Of a stretch of 64,000 nucleotides of DNA, positions 26,626 through 35,432 are shown in pieces (position 1 is the first letter of the stretch; each line of letters begins with the position of its first letter). Made by a program: the position numbers and the translations under genes. The notes beneath the pieces are model-generated. The model did no database searches. It had not been told where the DNA came from and saw nothing but the letters and a program-made list of their open reading frames with translations. This DNA is from Occultella aeris. Its GTDB lineage: Bacteria > Actinomycetota > Actinomycetes > Actinomycetales > Beutenbergiaceae. The DNA lies in contig NZ_CACRYJ010000025.1 of NCBI RefSeq assembly GCF_902703175.1, positions 62,001 through 126,000 on the forward strand. Direction: 5' to 3'.

Positions 26626-27713
26626 ACCTCGAGCGCTGCCTCATCCGCTCGGAGCCGGGCGGACTTCGGGACCGCAGGCGTCCGCCGGGTCCGTTCGCGC
26701 ACGCCGAGCAGCGCGTTGTGGCCGGCTGCGGCAACCGTGCGCGTAGCGCCCGGCTGCGCGGCCCGGGCCACCAGCCGCGCCAGGCCCGGTTCCTGACGTG
26801 CGTCCGGTACTGGGGCGACCCGATCCACGACCGCCGTCAGGGCACCGAAAGCTCCGGACAGGCCCAGACGACGGTTCAGGTCCTCGGGTGCGGAGGTGGT
26901 GCCGAGGACGCGCCGGGCGCGTGCCAGGACCAGGGCGACGTGCGGCTCGGCGCGCCAGGCCTTCGCTCGGCGAGCCACCTCGTCCCAGTCCTCGATCTGG
27001 GCCGCCAGCCGGTCCGCGTCCACGAGGAGGAGGAGTCTGTTCGCACCGGTCAGCGCTGCGTGCAGGCAGACATGCACCAGTGCGTCGGCCGGTGACAGGG
27101 CCCAGGCCCGGTTCAGGCCCAGCACGACCGCCGCCTTCCGATCCAGGAGTTCACTCGTCGGTACCGCGAACCGCGCTCGCCGCACCGCCATGTTGATCAT
27201 GGACCAGTGCAGGTCCATCAGCAGGCCGGACGGACTGACCCAGTGCATCTCCCCCGGCGTCCGGGGGTTGCGGAGCATGTCGTCATAGTCGGCGATCGTC
27301 CAGCCGGCCGCGAGGAGCCGGCGCGCGACCTCACGCAGGTCGTTGGGATCAACCAGGGTGTCGACGTCGTGGTAGGTCCGCAGCCCCTGCGCGGGATGGG
27401 CCGTCTCGGACAGGAACGGGCCCTTGAACGTCACCCAGTCGATGTCCTCGAGGATGCTGCCGAACTCGTCGAGCATGATCGTGGCCCGGATGTGCACCCC
27501 CATGGCGTGGTCCCTGTCGGGCCTCAGGAGCGCCGCATCCTCCGGGGCACGGTCCCTGAGCGCGAGGTGCACGAGTGGCGCCACCCGGTGGTACCGAGCT
27601 GCCTGGATCAGGTCCGACCGTGCGGCCTCCCCTGGCGAGGCGAGGCCGCGCTCGCCCCGACCGACGGCCACCAGCAGGTCCGAGACCGCCTGCTTCGTCC
27701 GGCGATCGACCAC
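26589..27713 (-). CDS. Nucleotidyltransferase-family protein (NTP_transf_5 type) of the lasso cluster
   Basis: The 374-residue protein contains VTFKGPFLSETAHPAQGLRTYHDVDTLVDP. This matches the K-G-x-x-L...R-x-x-x-D-x-D pattern of nucleotidyltransferase family PF14907. A GTG at 27713 with GGGAG five bases upstream is preferred to the ATG at 27863, whose extra 50 residues are low-complexity. Members of this family occur in lasso clusters; PsmN of pseudomycoidin acts on the phosphorylated C-terminus and adds sugar. Here it is encoded convergently to the kinase, with overlapping 3' ends, so it has its own promoter. Function is inferred from fold and neighbours. Confidence 0.78.
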   Translation of the reverse strand: MVDRRTKQAVSDLLVAVGRGERGLASPGEAARSDLIQAARYHRVAPLVHLALRDRAPEDAALLRPDRDHAMGVHIRATIMLDEFGSILEDIDWVTFKGPFLSETAHPAQGLRTYHDVDTLVDPNDLREVARRLLAAGWTIADYDDMLRNPRTPGEMHWVSPSGLLMDLHWSMINMAVRRARFAVPTSELLDRKAAVVLGLNRAWALSPADALVHVCLHAALTGANRLLLLVDADRLAAQIEDWDEVARRAKAWRAEPHVALVLARARRVLGTTSAPEDLNRRLGLSGAFGALTAVVDRVAPVPDARQEPGLARLVARAAQPGATRTVAAAGHNALLGVRERTRRTPAVPKSARLRADEAALEVYLAGVETEATG

Positions 27714-27885
27714 AGGAACTCCCGGCGTCTTCGGGCGGTCCCCGGGCGGGGGACGGCGATGATCGGTGGCCCTGCGCTCATCCGGCAGGTGACGAAAGGC
27801 TAGCGTGGGCTGCCCTGTCGCGAGGCTGGAATGGCGCGGATCCGCGCACCCGGACGGCGACACCAGCTCTCGGCACCGGCGTCCG

Positions 27886-28743
27886 TCAGGACGTCTTGAT
27901 CACGTGCACGAGACAGCCCGGGACGGCGGCGTCCGGACGCCGGTCCGCCTCCGGGGTGGCCCGGGCGAACCGTGCCACCTCGTGCTGGACGGGGAGCAGG
28001 TGCGGCAGCTGCGCTCGTCCGTCCCGGAAGATGGCGTGCCCGCCGACCGCGAGCGCGGGCCACCAGTTCTCGATCTCGGCACGGATCCCGTCACCGGAGA
28101 CGGAGGCGTCGAAGAACACCAGGTCGAACGGGTCCTCACCCGGTTCGTGCAGTCGCGTGTCACCGACGACCAGCTCGACCTGCTCCCGCAGCCCCAGCCG
28201 GTCGAGTACCTGCTCCAGCTCCGGTCCCCAGACGTCCTGCTTGGGATTGCCGTCGATCGAGGTCACCCGAGCACCGCTCGCCGCGTAGAACACGGTGGAG
28301 CCACCACGGAAGCGGCCGAGTTCGGCGACCCGCGGTCGGTCGAGCGCGGTCAGGATCCGGTAGAGGTACGCGGCCTCGTCGAGGTCCAGCCGGGTGAACC
28401 GGTGGTTCAGCCAGTTCGAGGAGAACAGCCAGACCAGGTCCTCGAAGTGTTCCACCGGCGCCCGGAAACCTGGCTCCGCCTGGGCGACGTCCCAGTCCGC
28501 AACGCGCGCCATCCGGTCCGAGAGCGAGAGCAGGAGCTCCGCACGCACGTGTGGGTCGCGCATCGCTGCTCTGACCACGGCGAGGCCGACGCGGCTACCG
28601 ACCAGAGCCGAGGCGAGGCTACGTCCCGTCGAACGCACCCCGGAACCGGCCGCTCTCGGCGGCCCGAGCCAGATGCGGTCGGAGACGGGTGATCCCGCCG
28701 AACGCGACGGCGGGAAGCTGCGCTTGAGTGTCGATAGCACCAC
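27886..28743 (-). CDS. Class I SAM methyltransferase-like protein
   Basis: A 285-residue protein whose central part has RVAELGRFRGGSTVFYAASGARVTSIDGNP (SAM-binding loop and the acidic end of strand two) and PFDLVFFDASVSGDGIRAEIENWWPALAVGGHAIFRDG, typical of Methyltransf_24-type enzymes. The N-terminal 70 residues are basic and low in pattern. It is cotranscribed with the nucleotidyltransferase gene downstream (gap about 170 bases). It may modify the lasso peptide or belong to surface glycan metabolism; nothing in the sequence decides this. Confidence 0.68.
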   Translation of the reverse strand: MVLSTLKRSFPPSRSAGSPVSDRIWLGPPRAAGSGVRSTGRSLASALVGSRVGLAVVRAAMRDPHVRAELLLSLSDRMARVADWDVAQAEPGFRAPVEHFEDLVWLFSSNWLNHRFTRLDLDEAAYLYRILTALDRPRVAELGRFRGGSTVFYAASGARVTSIDGNPKQDVWGPELEQVLDRLGLREQVELVVGDTRLHEPGEDPFDLVFFDASVSGDGIRAEIENWWPALAVGGHAIFRDGRAQLPHLLPVQHEVARFARATPEADRRPDAAVPGCLVHVIKTS

Positions 28744-28893
28744 GTGGGCTCCCCCAAGAGTTCGGTCATGTCGCGGCGCGGGCGCGCCGAGACGATTTCG
28801 ACGGTGGCCCCGCCATCACGTTCCTGACGGGATGAACGCTAACGCCGACTGGGGCAACCGGTGGGCCGAATGCTCGGCTGACGCAAACCAGAT

Positions 28894-28921
28894 CCTGCCG
28901 GGGCCGATCGGCCCCGGCAGG
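28894..28921 (-). terminator. Terminator hairpin after dhaK
   Basis: A perfect 28-base palindrome; each arm is CCTGCCGGGGCC plus GA/TC at the centre. It starts 16 bases beyond the dhaK stop (28938) on the minus strand. It should end transcription of the DhaKL operon before the methyltransferase gene at 28743. Confidence 0.78.
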
Positions 28922-28937
28922 CAGGCCCCGGTGCCGC

Positions 28938-29933
28938 TCAGAAGATTCGGTTCGACACCTCCGCCGGCGCGAGCAGCAACTCCTTGAGCTCGTCGTCGAC
29001 CTTCAGCAGGGTCAGCGAGGCGCCGGCCATGTCCAGGGAGGTGCAGTACTCCCCGACGTAACTGCGGAACACCGAGATGCCCTGGTCCGCGAGCTTGCGG
29101 TGGGCGATCCCGTAGAGCAGGTACTGCTCGCTGATCGGGGTGCCACCGAGACCGTTGACCATCAGGGCGACCTCGTCGCCGGAGGAGTACGGCAGATCCG
29201 GCACCACCGCGTCGAGGAGGATGTCGACGATCTCGTCGGCACTGGCGAGCTTGACGCGTTCGCGGCCCGGTTCGCCGTGGATGCCGATCCCGACCTCCAT
29301 CTCGTCGTCACCGATCTCGAACAGGGGTGTGCCACGTTCGGGCGGGGTGCAGGAGGTGAGCGCGATGCCCATGCTGCGCACGGACGCGATCACCTTCTCC
29401 CCGATCCGGACCAGTTCCTCCAGTTCGGCGCCGTTCTCCGACGCGGCCCCGGTGGCCTTGATGACGAAGAAGTTACCCGCCACGCCACGGCGCCCGACGG
29501 TCCAGGTGGAGTCCTTGACAGCGACGTCGTCATCGACGAGCAGGGCGCCGACCTTCATGCCGTCGGCCTCGCACATCTCCTTGGCCATTTCCCACGCGGT
29601 GCGGTCGCCGGTGTAGTTGTTGACCAGGTGCAGGATGCCCTTCGGGGAGTAGAGCAGCTTGGACGTCTCGTAGACGAACTCCACGGGAGGCCCCGCGAAC
29701 ACGTCGCCGGGGCACGCGCCGTCGAGCATGCCCTTCCCGACGATCATGGTGTGCGCGGGCTCGTGACCGGAACCGGAGCCCTGGATGATGCTGACCTTGT
29801 TGTCGTTCGGCGCGTCGGCCCGGTAGATGAGGTTGTAGCGCGGGTCGTAGTCGAGTGCCCCGCCACTGGCGAGCTGGATGCCGGTGAGCATCTCGGGGAC
29901 GAACTGCCGTGGGTCGTTGACGAACTTCTTCAC
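28938..29933 (-). CDS. dhaK: Dihydroxyacetone kinase subunit K (DhaK)
   Basis: The 331-residue protein begins MKKFVNDPRQFVPEMLTGI. It has GSGHEPAHT at about 54-62 and VGIGIHGEPGRER, whose His219 corresponds to the histidine that covalently holds dihydroxyacetone in DhaK enzymes. It binds the ketose substrate; phosphate arrives through DhaL. The GTG start at 29933 overlaps the dhaL stop by four bases. A longer open frame to 30629 reads through dhaL in the wrong frame and is not a fusion. No dhaM is visible, so the phosphate source is open. The substrate may be dihydroxyacetone or a tetrulose such as erythrulose. Confidence 0.93.
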   Translation of the reverse strand: MKKFVNDPRQFVPEMLTGIQLASGGALDYDPRYNLIYRADAPNDNKVSIIQGSGSGHEPAHTMIVGKGMLDGACPGDVFAGPPVEFVYETSKLLYSPKGILHLVNNYTGDRTAWEMAKEMCEADGMKVGALLVDDDVAVKDSTWTVGRRGVAGNFFVIKATGAASENGAELEELVRIGEKVIASVRSMGIALTSCTPPERGTPLFEIGDDEMEVGIGIHGEPGRERVKLASADEIVDILLDAVVPDLPYSSGDEVALMVNGLGGTPISEQYLLYGIAHRKLADQGISVFRSYVGEYCTSLDMAGASLTLLKVDDELKELLLAPAEVSNRIF

Positions 29934-30589
29934 TGTCCGGCTCCTTGCCGTGAGTCGCGCCACGCGGCGCTGATGTCCTGCAGGATCACCCCGATGGCGG
30001 TCGCCCCCGCGTCCACCGATGCGCGGCTGCGTTCGCCCGTGTAGGCGGCGCGGCCACGTTTCGCGAGCATGCCCAGCGTCGCCTCCGCGGCGGAGACGGC
30101 CACGTCGGCTGCCTTCTGCACGGCGGCGACACCGCCGTCGTCGAACCCCTCCGTGATGCTGGCCTCCAGCGAGTCGACCGCAGGCACCAGGGCATCGAGC
30201 AGGGTCTTGTCCCCCAGTTCTGCCTGCCCCCGCTGGGAGATCCCGGTGATCGAGGCCCGCAGGACCTCGATCAGTTCCGGCCCGGTGAGGCTGGTGCGCT
30301 CCCCCGCCGTCGCCGCCGCACGCATGAACGCCGTGCCCCAGATCGGCCCGCTGACTCCGCCGACCTTGCCGGCGATGACGAACCCGACCTTCTTCAGCAG
30401 CGCCCCCACGCTGGTGTGGTCGAAGGAGTCGAGGTCGCTGCCGACCACCTCGAACCCGTTCCGCAGCGAGAACCCGAAGTCGCCGTCCCCTGCCACGGCG
30501 TCCAGTTGGGCGAATTCCTCGGCGTTGTCCACGATGGTCCGTGCCATCGTGCGCAGGACGAGGTCGACGTCGTCGTTCGTATCCGTCAT
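29930..30589 (-). CDS. dhaL: Dihydroxyacetone kinase subunit L (DhaL)
   Basis: The 219-residue protein has the nucleotide/magnesium site DAVAGDGDFGFSLRNGF with Asp30, Asp35 and Asp37 as metal ligands. GKVGGVSGPIWGTAFMRAA also matches the DhaL family. It holds the nucleotide and passes phosphate to the DhaK-bound ketose. In PTS-type systems DhaM recharges DhaL; none is near, so either a distant DhaM exists or the pair uses ATP. It follows the HAD gene in the operon after a 36-base gap with a GGAGGGTAGG ribosome site. Confidence 0.92.
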   Translation of the reverse strand: MTDTNDDVDLVLRTMARTIVDNAEEFAQLDAVAGDGDFGFSLRNGFEVVGSDLDSFDHTSVGALLKKVGFVIAGKVGGVSGPIWGTAFMRAAATAGERTSLTGPELIEVLRASITGISQRGQAELGDKTLLDALVPAVDSLEASITEGFDDGGVAAVQKAADVAVSAAEATLGMLAKRGRAAYTGERSRASVDAGATAIGVILQDISAAWRDSRQGAGQ

Positions 30590-30625
30590 GCCTACCCTCC
30601 TTGGTCGGTGCGGTGCTGGTGTGAT

Positions 30626-31399
30626 TCACTCCAGGCAGCTGAGCAGGTCGGTCAGTCCGATCACGGTGTCGGGCCGCGCGGCGCCCCGGTTGGCCAGGAC
30701 GAGGGCGGGCTCCCCGCCGGGGTCACCGAGCGAGGTGACCACCAGGACGGCTTCGTCGTTCGGTTCGGTTCGCGTGTACCCGTTCACCGTCAGCACGCAC
30801 CGCAGGCCCGCGCCGGTGGCGGCGAGCAGCCCGTTGCGGGAGTCCTCGATGACCAGGGTCCTGCTCGGGTCCGCCCCGAGCCGCTCGAGCGCGAGCAGGT
30901 AGATGTCCGGTGCCGGCTTCTTCGCCGGCACCACGTCACCGGCGAGGATCGCGTCGAACGCCTCGGCTCGCCGCTGCCCGACCGCCTGGGTCAGGATGGC
31001 GCGCACGGACGCCTCCGCGGAGGTGGAGGCGACGGCGAGCGGCCAGCCGGCGTCCTGGGCGGCGGTGATGATCCGGGTGATGCCGGGCCGGGGCGGCAAC
31101 GCGCCATCGGCGACCAGCCGCGTGTACCGAGCCGTCTTGTCCTGGTGCCAGGCCGCGATCATCGCCGCCTGCTCGTCGCGGTCGGTGGGCAGGTTGTTCG
31201 CGGCGACGAACTCGGGGGTGAGCTCGCTCGCCATCCGCTCCTTGCCGCCGGCGATCTGCAGCTTGGTGGCGTAGTCGGCCTCGCTCCAGTGCAGGGGTAC
31301 CCCGAAGTGTTCGAACGTGGCGTTGAACGCGACCCGGTGCCCGTCCCGTTCGGTGTCCGCGAGCACGCCGTCGCAGTCGAAGATCAGGGTGGCGCTCAC
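30626..31399 (-). CDS. HAD-family phosphatase / beta-phosphoglucomutase-like protein
   Basis: A 257-residue HAD hydrolase of the CbbY/PGMB group. Motif I is FDCDGVLADT (Asp8, Asp10), motif II VASTSAEASV, motif III AKKPAPDIYLLALERLG and motif IV LVIEDSRNGLLAA. A helical cap domain lies between motifs I and II. It probably dephosphorylates or isomerises a sugar phosphate in the DhaKL pathway. It overlaps the aldolase gene by four bases (31396-31399). Substrate unknown. Confidence 0.85.
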   Translation of the reverse strand: MSATLIFDCDGVLADTERDGHRVAFNATFEHFGVPLHWSEADYATKLQIAGGKERMASELTPEFVAANNLPTDRDEQAAMIAAWHQDKTARYTRLVADGALPPRPGITRIITAAQDAGWPLAVASTSAEASVRAILTQAVGQRRAEAFDAILAGDVVPAKKPAPDIYLLALERLGADPSRTLVIEDSRNGLLAATGAGLRCVLTVNGYTRTEPNDEAVLVVTSLGDPGGEPALVLANRGAARPDTVIGLTDLLSCLE

Positions 31400-32256
31400 G
31401 AGACCCAGGCCTTCCCGGCGCTGCCGAACATCCGGATGTGCTCGGCCGCCATCTCCTCAACCGCCTTGGTCTGCGCCCGGAACAGCGACGGCGGGTCGTA
31501 CTTGCCCGGGTTGGCGCTCATGTAGTCGTAACCCGAGGCCATGAACCGGATCTTCAGGGCCGTGGAGATGTTCACCTTCGCGCAGCCCCGGGCGATCAGG
31601 TCGCTGAACTGCGCCGCGCTCATCCCGGTCCCGCCGTGCAGCGCCACCGGGATCCCGGCCGCCTCGACGATTTCGGTGACCCGCTTGTTGTCCAGGGTGG
31701 GCGCGGCCCGGTACATGCCGTGGGCGTTGCCGATGGCGGGCGCGAAGACGTCCACGCCGGTGGCCTCGATGAAGGCCAGCGCGGTCTCCAGGCTGAGTTC
31801 GGGCGGCGGGGCGTCCCCGGCCAGATCCTCCACCCGGGCGAACGGTTCGATCTCGCCCTCGACGAGCGCGCCGTACTCCCGAGCCTGCTCGACGACCTCG
31901 ACGCACTGCCGCTGGTTCTCCTCGACGCTCAGCTTCGAGCCGTCGAAGAGCACCGAGTTCCACCCGGCCTCCAGGCACGCGGTGATCAGGTCCCGGTCCG
32001 GGCAGTGGTCCAGGTGCAGCGCCACCGGCACGCTCACCCCCTCGGCGAGCTCGGCCCAGAGCGCGTACAGCACGTTCACGCCCATCGCCTCGACGGTCTT
32101 CACCGAGGTCTGCACGATGAGCGGCGCCCGCAGTTCCTGCGCCGCGGCGAGCACGGCCGCCATCGTCAGGTCGTTCACGACATTGATCGCGGCGACCCCG
32201 TACCGGTCCTCGAATGCACGGTCCACGATGTCCTGCGTGGGCACGATCGGCATCAT
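31396..32256 (-). CDS. Class II ketose-bisphosphate aldolase (GatY/KbaY/Fba type)
   Basis: The 286-residue protein shows VALHLDHCPDRDLITACLEAGWNSVLFDGS, with the zinc-binding His and catalytic Asp region, then EIEPFARVED, PAIGNAHGMYRAAP and VALHGGTGMSAAQF with the other zinc histidines. These are diagnostic of class II aldolases. It would split a ketose bisphosphate into DHAP and an aldehyde. With DhaKL and the HAD protein it suggests catabolism of an unusual ketose rather than core glycolysis. Exact substrate cannot be read. Confidence 0.87.
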   Translation of the reverse strand: MMPIVPTQDIVDRAFEDRYGVAAINVVNDLTMAAVLAAAQELRAPLIVQTSVKTVEAMGVNVLYALWAELAEGVSVPVALHLDHCPDRDLITACLEAGWNSVLFDGSKLSVEENQRQCVEVVEQAREYGALVEGEIEPFARVEDLAGDAPPPELSLETALAFIEATGVDVFAPAIGNAHGMYRAAPTLDNKRVTEIVEAAGIPVALHGGTGMSAAQFSDLIARGCAKVNISTALKIRFMASGYDYMSANPGKYDPPSLFRAQTKAVEEMAAEHIRMFGSAGKAWVS

Positions 32257-32269
32257 CCACCTCCGATTC

Positions 32270-33262
32270 TCATGACCCCTGCGCCCGGTCGGTCACTGCC
32301 AGCTCGAGGACGGCCCGGGCGTTCGGCTCGTCCACCACGAGCGCGTCGACGATGCCGGCGCGCAACACCCCGAGAATGGCGAGCGGCTTCTCCGGCCCGC
32401 ACGCGACGGCCACGACGGCGGGGATCCGCCGCAGCTCCTCCAGCGACAACGCCATCACCCGTTCGAGGTGCGGCGCGGTGATCGCCCGCCCCGAGGCGTC
32501 CACGTACGTGCCGAGCACGTCCCCGACCGCACCGCGCGCCCGTAGCCGCGCGATCTCCGCGGCGGACAGGCACCCGGACCGCACCATGGTGCACTCGTCG
32601 TCGGTCCCGCCGATCCCCACCAGGGCCAGCGCCGCTCCCGCGGCAAGATCGAAAACGCCGCCGACGGCGTCCTGCTCGCGCAGTCTGTCCCGCACCTGTC
32701 CGTCGGCGACGTAGGCGGGCGCGTACAGGCTGTGCGCGGTGCCGTCGGAGGCGTCCGCGAGCGCCCGGGCGATCTCGTTCGGGTTGGTGGGGGCGTCCAC
32801 GAGGGGCGATCCGCCCATGGCGCTGACGAAGACGCAGCCGGTCGCGGCCGGTCCTCGGAACGCCCCGGCGAGCGCGGCCAGGTCCCGGCCGTGCCCGACG
32901 GCCACCCGGACCCCGTCGGTGAGCCGTCGCTCCAGGTACCGGGCCGCGCTGCGACCCACGAGCGTGCGTTGCTCCGCTGCTCCCTCGGCGGCCGGTGCCA
33001 CGATCGCGTGCCGGAGCCCGAAGGCCTCCGCGAGGCGGTCCTCGAGGTCGAGGTCGAGGCCCCGCGGGGTGTCGATGTGGATGTCGACCACGCCGGTGGT
33101 GCGGGCCCGCTCGAGCAGCCGGCCGACCTTGGGCCGGGACAGCGCGAACTCCTCGGCGATCTGTCCCTGCGTGCGGGCGTCGACGTAGGACCGGTACGCG
33201 ATCCGGGCGAGCAACTCGTGCTCGTCAGGGTTCAGTCCCACGGGCATGGCCGCCTCCGACAC
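32270..33262 (-). CDS. SorC-family sugar-binding transcriptional regulator
   Basis: A 330-residue regulator. The N-terminal helix-turn-helix is visible as RTQGQIAEEFALSRPKVGRLLERARTTGVVDIHI. The C-terminal effector domain has VGHGRDLAALAGAF and VVAVACGPEKPLAILGVLRAGIVDALVVDE, the phosphosugar-binding pattern of SorC/DeoR proteins. It lies first in the operon, 13 bases before the aldolase gene, so it probably autoregulates the ketose-catabolic genes in response to a sugar phosphate. Confidence 0.9.
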   Translation of the reverse strand: MSEAAMPVGLNPDEHELLARIAYRSYVDARTQGQIAEEFALSRPKVGRLLERARTTGVVDIHIDTPRGLDLDLEDRLAEAFGLRHAIVAPAAEGAAEQRTLVGRSAARYLERRLTDGVRVAVGHGRDLAALAGAFRGPAATGCVFVSAMGGSPLVDAPTNPNEIARALADASDGTAHSLYAPAYVADGQVRDRLREQDAVGGVFDLAAGAALALVGIGGTDDECTMVRSGCLSAAEIARLRARGAVGDVLGTYVDASGRAITAPHLERVMALSLEELRRIPAVVAVACGPEKPLAILGVLRAGIVDALVVDEPNARAVLELAVTDRAQGS

Positions 33263-33347
33263 CTGAGCATCCGCTCACCACTGAGCAGATGCTCGCCAAG
33301 GTAGCACCGTGCGAACGCTGAGCGGTAGGGGCGGACGCCGGAAGGCT

Positions 33348-35408
33348 TCAATACGGGAGACGACCCCCGCCCGGCCCGCCGCCAGGACCGAGCCCGGCAC
33401 CGCCGTCGGGCATCAGCTCTTTCTCGGTGTCGGCGGCGAACGCGGCGTCCAGATCGGCGACCGTGGGCGCCTCGAACGTGGCCACGCCCTCCTCGGGGAC
33501 CAGTCGTAGCCGCGGGGTGGGCCGTGGCGAGCCCTTCGCGACGGCGTCGTCGGCCCCCCAGTCGTCGATCAGCGTGAGCAGCTCGCCGACCAGGTGGTTG
33601 ATCCGGTCCCGGGCTCCCGCGCCCGGCTTGTAGGAGGGCAGCGGCGCGGCCGCACCCGGCCCGGCAAGCTCGGCGTAGTCGGTCGCGCCGGCCACCGGCG
33701 TCCGGTAGCCGGCGCCCCACGCCCCGAGCCAGTTGCCCAGCCCGGTGGCCGAGGTCCGCATCCGGATCCACCGGTGGTTCTCGAACCCGAACCCGGGGGT
33801 GCCGCCCGGGTCGTCGCCGGCGAACTGGTCCACGAGTTTCGCGGCGCCGGCCCGGCCGCGGGCGGCGAGCGCGTCGACGATGTCCTTCGGCATGGACAGG
33901 TTCATCCCGCCCTCGTCGCCGGAGTGATAGATCGTGACCACCCGATCCCGGTAGCCGGGTAGCACGAGCTGGGCGTTGTCGACCCACACCTGGGACGTGG
34001 TCACCAGCGCGTGGGCGAACCCGAGCAGCCCGCCAAGGCCCGACGGCGTGAGCGTGTGCCAGTGCCGCAGCGCCCCGACCGCGTTGTGCGTGGGCAGGAA
34101 CGTGTTCTTGGCCTGGTCGTCCTCGGGTTTGCGACCGGCGGCCAGCTGGCCCAGGTTGATCGCGAACGTGGGCCGCCGGGGCAGCGGGCTGTCGAAGAAG
34201 TGCACGGGCAGGTTCGCGCACAGGCCGCCGTCGGAGAACCAGTTCGGCTCGAACTCGGGGGCGGCGCCGATCGCCGCCAGCGCCTCGTCGATGCCTGCGT
34301 CCGGGTGCTCGCCCAGCCAGGCCTCGGCCGTCTTCCGGTACCTCGTGTTCACGCCCCTGCTGAAGTCGATCGACTCCAGCGGCACGGCGGAGATGAGCAC
34401 CGGGAAACTCAGGCTCATCCGGGTCGCGACCACGACGGGCACGTCCCGCGGCGCCGGGAACGGCACCAGTGCGCGCCTACCGGCGTGCGCCCGGGTGAGC
34501 GCGGCGTAGCGGTCCTTCACGGTGCTCCCGGTCACGGCCGACGGGTGCTGCTCGATCCAGGCGACCACGTCCTCGGGGAAGTAGCGGCGCCACACCGCCG
34601 GGTCGATGTAGTAGCCGCCGCTGTCCCACGGCATCGCCATTGGCTGGTACCGGGTCACGTTCGTGGTCATCATCCGCAGCGTGATCCCGGCGTCGGCGAG
34701 CTGCCCGAACGTCACCGGGGCCTCGCCCGACGAGCCGGACCCGCTACCGCCGCGCCCGGCCATGGTCTGGATCCGCTCGTGCAGCCACGGCGTGAGCGCC
34801 GGCGCACCCTTACCGCCGTAGCCGGCCATCCCGGTGCACATCCCCCACCCCTGCAGCCGGCCGAGCAGCCCCGCGGCGCAGATCACCAGGCCGAACACCG
34901 CGCCGAGCAGCGCCAGGACCACCCCGGCCGCGACCCCGGCCCACCGGCCGCCGCCACCGCCCGAGACCCCGGCGAGCACCGCGAGGACCACGCCCGGCAG
35001 GGCGCCGAGCACCAGCGCCCACCAGAACCAGCGCAACGTCGCGAGCGCCTTCGCACGCACCGCCGTCGACCCCTTCGATCCCATCCCGGCGGTGGCGACC
35101 CCGAACAGCGGGGCCGCCGCCCGGGTCGGCTGGAACAGCCGGAACAGGGTGGACCCGCCGGCCGGCGAGGGCGCGGTGATGTCGTCCGGCATGCGCTCCA
35201 ACTCGGCGAACCCGCCGGTGCCGCGTCCGAGTTCGGCGGCGGCGGCCGCGGCGGCGGCGATGGCCCCGGCGGACGCGCCGCCCACCGACCGGAGCCGGTA
35301 GGTGCGGGCGAGCTCGGTGACGGCCCGCGGGTAGATCACCCCGGAGGTGATCCCGCCCTTCATGACCAGGTCACACTCCAGTGTGGGGTCGGACCAGTCC
35401 GTGCTCAT
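33348..35408 (-). CDS. Patatin-like phospholipase with inserted membrane segments
   Basis: The 686-residue protein opens with the patatin pattern DLVMKGGITSGVIYP (oxyanion glycines 18-19) and the nucleophile elbow GGASAG (Ser46), and the catalytic Asp393 lies in FSDGGLCANLPVHFFD. Between them, residues 127-147 and 155-182 form two or three hydrophobic helices followed by a glycine-rich loop, so the enzyme should sit in the membrane. It likely hydrolyses phospholipids. It is the last gene of the HNH-ATPase operon, 24 bases after the HNH gene. Patatins serve as membrane-damaging effectors in several defence systems such as CBASS CapV. A role as defence effector here is inference. Confidence 0.85.
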   Translation of the reverse strand: MSTDWSDPTLECDLVMKGGITSGVIYPRAVTELARTYRLRSVGGASAGAIAAAAAAAAELGRGTGGFAELERMPDDITAPSPAGGSTLFRLFQPTRAAAPLFGVATAGMGSKGSTAVRAKALATLRWFWWALVLGALPGVVLAVLAGVSGGGGGRWAGVAAGVVLALLGAVFGLVICAAGLLGRLQGWGMCTGMAGYGGKGAPALTPWLHERIQTMAGRGGSGSGSSGEAPVTFGQLADAGITLRMMTTNVTRYQPMAMPWDSGGYYIDPAVWRRYFPEDVVAWIEQHPSAVTGSTVKDRYAALTRAHAGRRALVPFPAPRDVPVVVATRMSLSFPVLISAVPLESIDFSRGVNTRYRKTAEAWLGEHPDAGIDEALAAIGAAPEFEPNWFSDGGLCANLPVHFFDSPLPRRPTFAINLGQLAAGRKPEDDQAKNTFLPTHNAVGALRHWHTLTPSGLGGLLGFAHALVTTSQVWVDNAQLVLPGYRDRVVTIYHSGDEGGMNLSMPKDIVDALAARGRAGAAKLVDQFAGDDPGGTPGFGFENHRWIRMRTSATGLGNWLGAWGAGYRTPVAGATDYAELAGPGAAAPLPSYKPGAGARDRINHLVGELLTLIDDWGADDAVAKGSPRPTPRLRLVPEEGVATFEAPTVADLDAAFAADTEKELMPDGGAGLGPGGGPGGGRLPY

Positions 35409-35432
35409 GACGACCTCCTCGGGTGGGGCGGT

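Noticed and set aside
28938-30629. Single long frame suggesting a DhaL-DhaK fusion
   Set aside because: The upstream part is dhaL read in the wrong frame. The real dhaL (29930-30589) and dhaK (GTG at 29933) overlap by four bases.
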